Translations under genes and position numbers: made by a program | Notes under the pieces: generated by a model | The model's database searches: none | What the model was told of the DNA's origin: nothing | The model's input: only the letters and a program-made list of their open reading frames with translations | From: Zoroaster sp. YZ-2022 | Taxonomy: Eukaryota; Echinodermata; Asteroidea; Forcipulatida; Zoroasteridae | Reading direction: 5' to 3' | Length of the DNA: 64,000 nucleotides | Assembly (NCBI GenBank): GCA_029582265.1 | Contig: CM055817.1 | Location: 28,576,258-28,640,257, forward strand | Part shown: positions 61,001-64,000 of the stretch, piece after piece | Numbering within the stretch: position 1 is the first letter of the stretch | How the letters are laid out: the number at the start of each line of letters is the position of its first letter

Positions 61001-63590
61001 TCGGATACCCGTAAACAATTTTGTAAAAACACGTACATTTTTCTAAATGTATAAAATAACCAATACGAACACAAGTTTCTCTTGTTTTATTAGAGTCATA
61101 ATAAAAATGGACTTAATTACTATAATAATTTCCTGCCTCTATATTATAATCCAATAAATACCAACTTGTGATACTGACATGAAGGCAGTCAACTCAAAAC
61201 AAACTAGTTTACAAAACAAACTAGATACATGTACATCAAACAAAACAAACTAGATACATGTACATCAAACAAAACAAACTACAATCCCGGCCAAAATAGT
61301 TGGGACACGTGACAATAAACATACCCTCCCCCCACCAATGTTGTCATCTCCAGCCGGAGCACAGACCTTGGAATGAGAGCCAACATTGTGAGGGGGCCGG
61401 GGGGCCCAGCGAGATTTGACCGGGATTGTCTGAATTCCCTTGTAGTATTTGTGAGCGACATGCCCATTTTATCCATGCGCTTCTTGTCTGTCTTTGTGAA
61501 TTTTATTTCATTTCATTTTATTATTTTTTTCGGAATAAGGGGATGAAATCAAATTGAAGAGGCTTGTATGTTGTTTGTGTATCCTAATGCGCTTTTCGCG
61601 TTGAACACGAACTCTCTTTTAAGTAATAACATGTTTCTGGGTGCAGAAAATATTGTTTAAGGATGATGCATGGCTGCAATGCGCTTGCGCGCAAAACACA
61701 AATGATCAGAACTTTATTGTAGGGTGCACCGTACACGGTTCACCATGACGGTTCACCATGACGGTTCACCATGCCATTTTGGTCCATAAGTTTCCAAAAG
61801 AGATTTTGTGTTCAACTGGAAAAGCGCATTAGGATACACAAACAACATACAATCCTCTTCAATTTGATTTCATCCCCTCATTCCGTTATTTTGACGAAAT
61901 ATCCAACGGTGATCCATCGAAACTAAAATAGAAAGGAAGGGAGTGACTCTCCTTTATTGTACAGTGGTGAACCGTGGTTACATTATCCATCGACAGATGA
62001 ATGGGATCGAACTGGGGTCTTGTCGGCGGATACCACGGTGGTATAGTGGATAAGGCACCTGCTGTGGAACGCGGGAATCATAGGTTCGAGTCCCACCCCA
62101 GTAGAATTATTGTGATTTTTGTCCGCAGCACTCAGGAAACACAGAGTATACAGTGCTTATCACCCATTATGGTAAAATCAACAATAATATTGTATTATTT
62201 TTGTTTTAAATATTGTTGTCTTTTCCCCCAATGTTCTTTAATTCAACCTTTGCCTCCACTTCAGCGCGGGTACCACGGTGGTGTATTGGCTAAGACTTCT
62301 TCGTTGGAACGCGGGGATCGTAGGTTCGAATCCCACCCAAGTAGAACCATTGTGTATTTTTGTCCTCAGCACTCGGAAAACACTGAGTATACAGAGTGTA
62401 CAGTGCTTATCACATATTAGGGTAAAATCAAAAATAACATGTTTTTAATCTTTTTGAATATTGTTGTCTTTTCCCTCAATGTTCTTTAATTCAACCTTAC
62501 TGTCCACTTCAGCGGATACCGCGGTGGTGAACCACGGTGGTGTAGTGGTTGAGACATGTGCGTTGGAAGGCAGGGATCGTAGGTTCGAATCCCACCTGTG
62601 TAAAACGATTGTGTGTTTTTCTCCGCAGCACTCGGGAAACACTGAGTATACAGTACTTATCACACGTTAGGGTAAAATCTGCAATAATATTTTATTATTT
62701 TTCCCCAAAATAAATGTTCTTTAATTCAACCTTTGAATGCCATTTCATGTTTGGGATCGTAGGTTCCCCTATCCCCCACCAATGTTGTCATCTCCAGCAG
62801 GGAGCACAGACCTTGGAATGAGAGCCAACATTGTGAGGGGGCCGGGGGGCCCAGCGAGATTTGACCGGGATTGTAGATACATGAACATCAAACAAAAGCT
62901 GGCAAGTCTTTGAAAGGCTGTCAGCAAATGTTACTTCTAAACCTTTATCTGACTTTTCTTCATTTTTGTTAACAACAACTCAGAGACTTCCATTTGTGTG
63001 GCTTAAACGTTCAGTCGGAATTTTAAAAAGTCATTTACAGGTAATTGGAATGGAAAAATGGTACCGGGTAAACTGTTTTGGTTGGGTATCCGGGTCCCGG
63101 CACAGCCTTAGCTGGAGATAATAATAATGTGTGGATTTATATAGTGCACGTATCCACCAACTAAGTGGTGCTCAAGGCCCATTATATTATTATCCCTGCT
63201 CATAAGGCTCATAAGGCTCATAAATCATTCCTGAAACCATCTCAGCTCCCTGGGGAGTATACAGCTCAATTGCTGCCATGTCTAGCGCATATAGAGCAAA
63301 CCAACTCTGCCTTCACAGGTACCCATTTAACCCCTGGGTGGAGAGAAGCAATTATGATTAAGTGTCTTGCTCAAGGACACAAGGGTCACGGCCGTGATTC
63401 GAACCCACATTATGTTGCTAACACCAGAACTTGAATCCGGTAAGCTAGACCGCTCGGCCACGACACCCCAGATGCGAGGGTTACCTTGATCTGTGTTGGT
63501 TTCATCCTCTGAGTCAGCATCTGAATCTCCTCCACCATAATCCACTAGCGATGCCATTGCTGCCATCGTATCATTCTTGTTTTGACTCAT
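36794..63590 (-). CDS. SAP30BP: SAP30-binding protein orthologue, seven coding exons
   Basis: Nuclear protein of the HCNGP family. In vertebrates it binds SAP30 of the SIN3-HDAC complex and acts with RBM17 (SPF45) in splicing of short introns. Coding exons (minus): 63485-63590, 60540-60664, 56268-56414, 55605-55681, 40780-40892, 40152-40403, 36794-37047; sum 1074 nt, 357 residues plus stop, all joins in phase with GT-AG sites. Acidic N-terminus (residues 1-77), HCNGP core about 112-205 (LPPEPTGRCSKHLQDKI; RIDELGSNYPND; HGWDESSYYEAL; KAQKEDMAK), Ser/Thr-rich linker, then RKRKSKW, where vertebrate SAP30BP has its UHM-ligand-like motif, and C-terminal TTVIPSVGVLKKAK. The human protein is about 308 residues. 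Intron 4 is 14.7 kb, mostly satellite. An upstream 5' UTR exon is possible (TTGCGACAG just before 63600). Confidence 0.95.
37103..37368. mobile_element. MITE-like element in SAP30BP intron 6
   Basis: TACTACTCAAAACAATTTAG plus GGAACACCGG at 37103 is mirrored at 37335-37368 (CCGGTGTTCCCTAAATTG, TTTTGAGTAGTA). It is bounded by TA, about 266 bp long and without an ORF. The ends resemble Tc1/mariner-type terminal repeats. Confidence 0.85.
37369..38591. other. SAP30BP intron 6, unassigned part
   Basis: A 34-bp direct duplication (GGAGGGTAGCAAGGCTCTAT, TGTAGGGCAGT) occurs at 37950-38011. Otherwise no feature is supported. Confidence 0.5.
38592..38945 (+). mobile_element. tRNA-Leu-derived SINE in SAP30BP intron 6
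   Basis: Head with ATGGCCGAGCGGGTCTAAGC (A box) and GGGTTCGAATCC (B box, about 38656), body GTGTCCTTGAGCAAGACACTT and GGCTGTATACTCCCCAGGGA, tail of ATT repeats at about 38932. It lies antisense to SAP30BP. Confidence 0.88.
39227..39593 (-). mobile_element. tRNA-Leu-derived SINE in SAP30BP intron 6
   Basis: Complete copy on the minus strand: head ending at about 39593 (GTCGTGGCCGAGTGGTCTAG), anticodon-loop region ACTCAAGTTCTGG, body, and an ATT-type tail (39229-39253 on plus). The sense orientation matches the SAP30BP transcript. Confidence 0.88.
39600..39782 (-). mobile_element. Second SINE type sharing the tRNA-Leu head
   Basis: The head (GTGTCGTGGCCGAGCGGTCT ... GGGTTCGAGCC) and GTATCCTTGAGCAAGGTACTT match the SINE family, but the 3' body is different: GCTTCGTCCTTCGGATGGGA and CGTAAAGCCGTAGGTCCCGT. 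It lies immediately next to the previous SINE. It could be a distinct SINE subfamily with a swapped body. Confidence 0.75.
39815..40174. repeat. 72-bp tandem repeat, five copies, duplicating the exon 6 donor
   Basis: Five near-identical 72-bp units at 39815, 39887, 39959, 40031 and 40103. In gene (minus) orientation each unit holds the last 20-odd bases of exon 6 (CATTACCAGCTAGCTCATCAG), the donor GTAGGT and the first intron bases (TGACACTGATCTAA). Four units have CAG before GTAGGT; the most downstream has CGG. Only the first donor (40150-40151) gives an open frame for SAP30BP. Confidence 0.95.
40152..40403 (-). CDS. SAP30BP: SAP30BP coding exon 6
   Basis: Acceptor ACATGTAG (minus), 252 bp, encoding residues 190-273 plus 1 nt. 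The start KAQKEDMAKREKEKKERTKV matches vertebrate SAP30BP closely; the rest is Ser/Thr/Val-rich. It ends at the first of five tandem GTAGGT donors. Confidence 0.93.
40780..40892 (-). CDS. SAP30BP: SAP30BP coding exon 5 (HCNGP core)
   Basis: Acceptor TGATTTGCAG, 113 bp, donor GTAAGT. It encodes IYDKLISYLRIDELGSNYPN and HGWDESSYYEAL, the most conserved HCNGP segment. Confidence 0.95.
41220..41600. repeat. 74-bp tandem repeat, five copies, in SAP30BP intron 4
   Basis: Units starting TTAACCCTCCTACTAC at 41221, 41301, 41375, 41449 and 41523; spacing 74 bp except the first (80, with an ACATGT insertion). Copies alternate between GTCAAAATCAG and GTCAAAAACAG. Looser GTCAAAA phrases continue to about 41760. 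Confidence 0.9.
41859..41977. mobile_element. Short inverted-repeat element
   Basis: CAACAGGGCATGAAATCGG at 41859 is mirrored by CCGATTCCATGCCCTGTTG at 41959-41977. It is 119 bp long without an ORF and lies just before the satellite. Confidence 0.65.
42012..55535. repeat. 55-bp satellite, about 246 copies, filling SAP30BP intron 4
   Basis: A 13.5-kb head-to-tail array of a 55-bp unit (GAATAATATTAATACTTACA, TAGTGTATGTATTTGAGTTA, TATTCATACATTTAT). Copies are highly alike; the main variation is CATTTATG against CATGTATG, with rarer TAGTGTGTG, TAGTGTAATGTATG (for example 48662, 50149, 51534, 55269), CATCTATG and short deletions. With G the unit contains a perfect 20-bp palindrome. In gene orientation every normal unit contains TATGTAAGTATT, which matches the intron part of the U1-complementary 5' splice site (GTAAGTAT). 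Both edges have GAATATTATTAA. The low divergence suggests recent or ongoing homogenisation, and assembly length may be uncertain. Confidence 0.97.
55605..55681 (-). CDS. SAP30BP: SAP30BP coding exon 4
   Basis: Acceptor TGTCTTACAG, 77 bp, donor GTAAGT; encodes DKITNYHRKRFNLNHIQKRK and DFRNP, aligning with the basic helix of HCNGP proteins. The downstream intron starts 70 bp before the satellite edge. Confidence 0.93.
55745..55990 (+). mobile_element. Degenerate tRNA-derived SINE in intron 3
   Basis: GGTTTAGTGCATCAGATTTG, TGTTCTGATGG, AGTGGGTTCTAACC and TATCCTTGAGCAAGACA follow the SINE at 38592 but with many changes and no ATT tail. An old copy. Confidence 0.65.
56268..56414 (-). CDS. SAP30BP: SAP30BP coding exon 3
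   Basis: Acceptor TATATCAG, 147 bp (49 codons, phase 0-0), donor GTAAAC. Encodes the variable stretch VVDDSIFNASINSESAVALS and the conserved VRLPPEPTGRCSKHLQ, which aligns with vertebrate IPPEPPGRCSNHLQ. Confidence 0.93.
56897..58540. repeat. 34-bp minisatellite, about 48 copies, in SAP30BP intron 2
   Basis: Unit CTAGTCAAAACCCCTCTCCT followed by AGTAGTCCGGCAGG, 34 bp. Variants: CTCCC/CTCCT, GGCAGG/GGCGGG/AGTGGG, and occasional GACTACTC for GGCTAGTC, which recur in non-adjacent copies. The flanks match the single element at 35630-35935, so the array expanded inside a dispersed element. Confidence 0.95.
58541..58784. repeat. Flank of the dispersed element carrying the minisatellite
   Basis: About 58550-58690 matches 35640-35810 in reverse complement (GCACTGAATCCTAG, ATTGACAATTGTGGTCCA, GGGACCAGTGAAAATGCTTG). 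The remainder to 58784 is unassigned. Confidence 0.65.
58785..59230. mobile_element. Inverted-repeat element, 446 bp, in intron 2
   Basis: GGGTCATTCCATGAACGTGG plus GAC (58785) is mirrored by GTCCCACGTTCATGGAATGA plus CCC (59208-59230). No transposase is encoded; non-autonomous DNA element, family unknown. Confidence 0.85.
59401..59672. repeat. Fold-back segment with telomere-like ends
   Basis: TTTAACCCTAACCCC at 59402 and GGGGTGGTTAGGGTTA at 59656, plus CCTCCAAAATCCA (59450) against TTGGAGGATTTTGGAGG (59634), form nested inverted repeats. No gene is seen. Confidence 0.5.
59684..59846 (+). mobile_element. Penelope-like element 3' remnant with perfect hairpin
   Basis: ACTGACCGAAACGTCGAG (about 59746) and TTAGTCTTACTTATCCTCCT with CACCATGCAAAGCTAC (about 59790-59829) match the 3' parts of the Penelope remnant at 6690-7910. 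A perfect 17-bp inverted repeat lies at 59709-59725 and 59730-59746 (TATGCTCCGATCGTCCT, loop CAGG). Confidence 0.7.
59967..60302. repeat. Inverted segment with CCCTAA and CCCCTG repeats
   Basis: TTTAACCCTAACCCTAACCC and (CCCCTG)3 lead into CCAGACGCA at about 60008; the mirror is TGCGTCTGGCAGGG (60254-60267), then GGGTTAGGGTTAAGG (60289-60303). No gene is seen between. Confidence 0.6.
60540..60664 (-). CDS. SAP30BP: SAP30BP coding exon 2
   Basis: Acceptor GTACCTGAAG, 125 bp, donor GTAAGA. Completes residue 36 and encodes LVSYGGDGGGKISAEPSEST and an acidic stretch ending MPQIRGLAK; GLVSYG aligns with vertebrate GLVSDAYG. Confidence 0.9.
61281..61429. mobile_element. MITE, 149 bp, ends ACAATCCCGG
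   Basis: ACAATCCCGGCCAAA at 61281 mirrors TTTGACCGGGATTGT at 61415-61429. The right 100 bp recurs almost identically at 62768-62873. Confidence 0.8.
61528..61887. repeat. Fold-back segment, arms about 80 bp
   Basis: Left arm about 61530-61607 (GGGGATGAAATCAAATTGAA, ATGTTGTTTGTGTATCC, GCGCTTTTC) is mirrored at about 61809-61886. The interior has three copies of a 15-bp phrase GGTTCACCATGAC (61737-61770). Confidence 0.8.
62025..62745 (+). mobile_element. Three tandem tRNA-derived SINE units
   Basis: Units begin at about 62030, 62270 and 62530 (spacing about 240-260 bp). Each starts with a tRNA-like head having an A box (GGTGGTATAGTGGATAAGG in the first) and a B box (GGTTCGAGTCC or GGTTCGAATCC at about 62083, 62323 and 62581), followed by CGCAGCACTC, ACTGAGTATACAGTGCTTATCAC and TTGTTGTCTTTTCC...CAATGTTCTTTAATTCAAC. 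The head does not fold into a full tRNA with paired acceptor ends, so these are SINEs, not tRNA genes. Confidence 0.75.
62768..62873. mobile_element. Partial second copy of the 149-bp MITE
   Basis: Matches 61323-61429 almost base for base (CCAATGTTGTCATCTCCAGC to GACCGGGATTGT). The left third is missing. AGATACATGAACATCAAACAAA follows, resembling the direct repeats at 61222-61278 that precede the first copy. Confidence 0.8.
63117..63467 (-). mobile_element. tRNA-Leu-derived SINE next to SAP30BP exon 1 donor
   Basis: Complete minus-strand copy (head GTGTCGTGGCCGAGCGGTCT, ACTTGAA/TTCAAGTTCTGG loop, B-box region GGGTTCGAATC, short ATT tail at 63118). Its 5' end is about 17 bp from the splice donor of SAP30BP exon 1. 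Confidence 0.88.
63485..63590 (-). CDS. SAP30BP: SAP30BP coding exon 1 (start)
   Basis: ATG at 63588-63590, 35 codons plus 1 nt, donor CAAG/GTAACC. Encodes MSQNKNDTMAAMASLVDYGG and an acidic GDSDADSEDE stretch, like the acidic N-terminus of vertebrate SAP30BP (SSLAVYAEDSEPESDGE). TTGCGACAG ending at 63601 is a possible acceptor for a 5' UTR intron. Confidence 0.88.
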
Positions 63591-63734
63591 CCTTCTGTTT
63601 CTGTCGCAAGATAAATGCAAACAAAGAGTCAGATGTCACCTGGGTATTAAAGGGAGTGTTACACTAGTTGCTAGGAGTTACCGGTTAGTTTGTTAACCAT
63701 TTAACTGAAACTGTCAGTTACTTGTAACCAGTTA

Positions 63735-63835
63735 CAGTGGCGTAACTATGGGGGGAGGGGGGGGCAAAGGGGGCACGTGTACCTCCTGTCGAGGTCTGTG
63801 CCCCCCCGGGTGCACCGACTTGCCCAGACAGTTCG
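63735..63835. repeat. G-run dispersed repeat piece upstream of SAP30BP
   Basis: GTGGCGTAACTATGGGGGGA followed by G runs and GGTCTGTGCCCCCCCGG belongs to the same dispersed G-run/C-run repeat seen at 23830 and 32957. It lies 150-250 bp upstream of the SAP30BP start codon; no promoter element is recognisable. Confidence 0.55.
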
Positions 63836-64000
63836 CGCCGATTTTTAGCTGAAATGTTCCGAGTACTTTCGGCCAGAATCATTTCAGCGCCGTAGTGTGT
63901 GCCTGATGAGCATGCGTGTGACCGGAAGTTTCTTTGTGCATTGGAATTGTACAGCGCTGCACGGACATTACGTACAAAGTATATGAGGGTCAGTTTTCGG

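Noticed and set aside
62001..62670. ORFs 62001-62420 and 62461-62670 and tRNA-like heads as real tRNA or protein genes
   Set aside because: ORFs are read-through of tRNA-derived SINE units. The heads lack paired acceptor ends and repeat with a shared tail.

Overview
This is a nuclear genomic window from an animal, most likely a marine invertebrate and probably a deuterostome. It contains interrupted genes with GT-AG introns, a BEL/Pao LTR retrotransposon, a Penelope-like element, a Tc1/mariner-type element, tRNA-derived SINEs, many small inverted-repeat elements and several large tandem arrays. The organism assignment is an inference from repeat types and protein similarity; nothing here names a species. 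The background is AT-rich and repeats make up most of the window.

Two host genes can be supported, both on the minus strand. The first (36794-63590) is a clear orthologue of SAP30BP (SAP30-binding protein, HCNGP family). Seven coding exons join in phase to 358 codons including the stop. Its introns hold most of the repeats in the right half: a 55-bp satellite of about 246 copies (13.5 kb) in intron 4, a 34-bp minisatellite of about 48 copies in intron 2, and a 72-bp fivefold duplication that copies the exon 6 splice donor. The second gene is a secreted or membrane protein seen as four phase-1 exons: a signal-peptide exon (24456-24563), an LDLa exon (3774-3887), a CUB exon (2724-3083) and another LDLa exon (914-1027). 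Its 3' end lies outside the window, and linking the signal-peptide exon to the others is an inference.

Layout. 1-4.4 kb: LDLa and CUB exons in AT-rich introns. 4.5-4.9 kb: a 54-bp repeat, seven copies. 5.1-6.6 kb: an interspersed repeat with an inverted partner at 31.6-32.8 kb. 6.7-7.9 kb: a broken Penelope-like element. 8.6-16.3 kb: a young full-length BEL/Pao element inserted in a 22-bp minisatellite, with LTRs, a 5-bp target duplication and two long ORFs. 17.8-21.6 kb: four tandem composite elements with a 149-bp core repeat and terminal hairpins, resembling Helentron-derived (HINE/pearl/DINE-like) elements. 23.3-25.3 kb: a SINE, the signal-peptide exon and a fold-back element. 25.8-27.6 kb: a mariner-type element with 213-bp inverted repeats and a 5'-damaged transposase. 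29.2-30.2 kb: another inverted-repeat element. 36.8-63.6 kb: SAP30BP with its repeat-filled introns.

The host genes have no evident functional link to each other. SAP30BP is itself a splicing cofactor in vertebrates, and here its own introns carry large numbers of 5'-splice-site-like sequences. That is the most interesting structure in the window.
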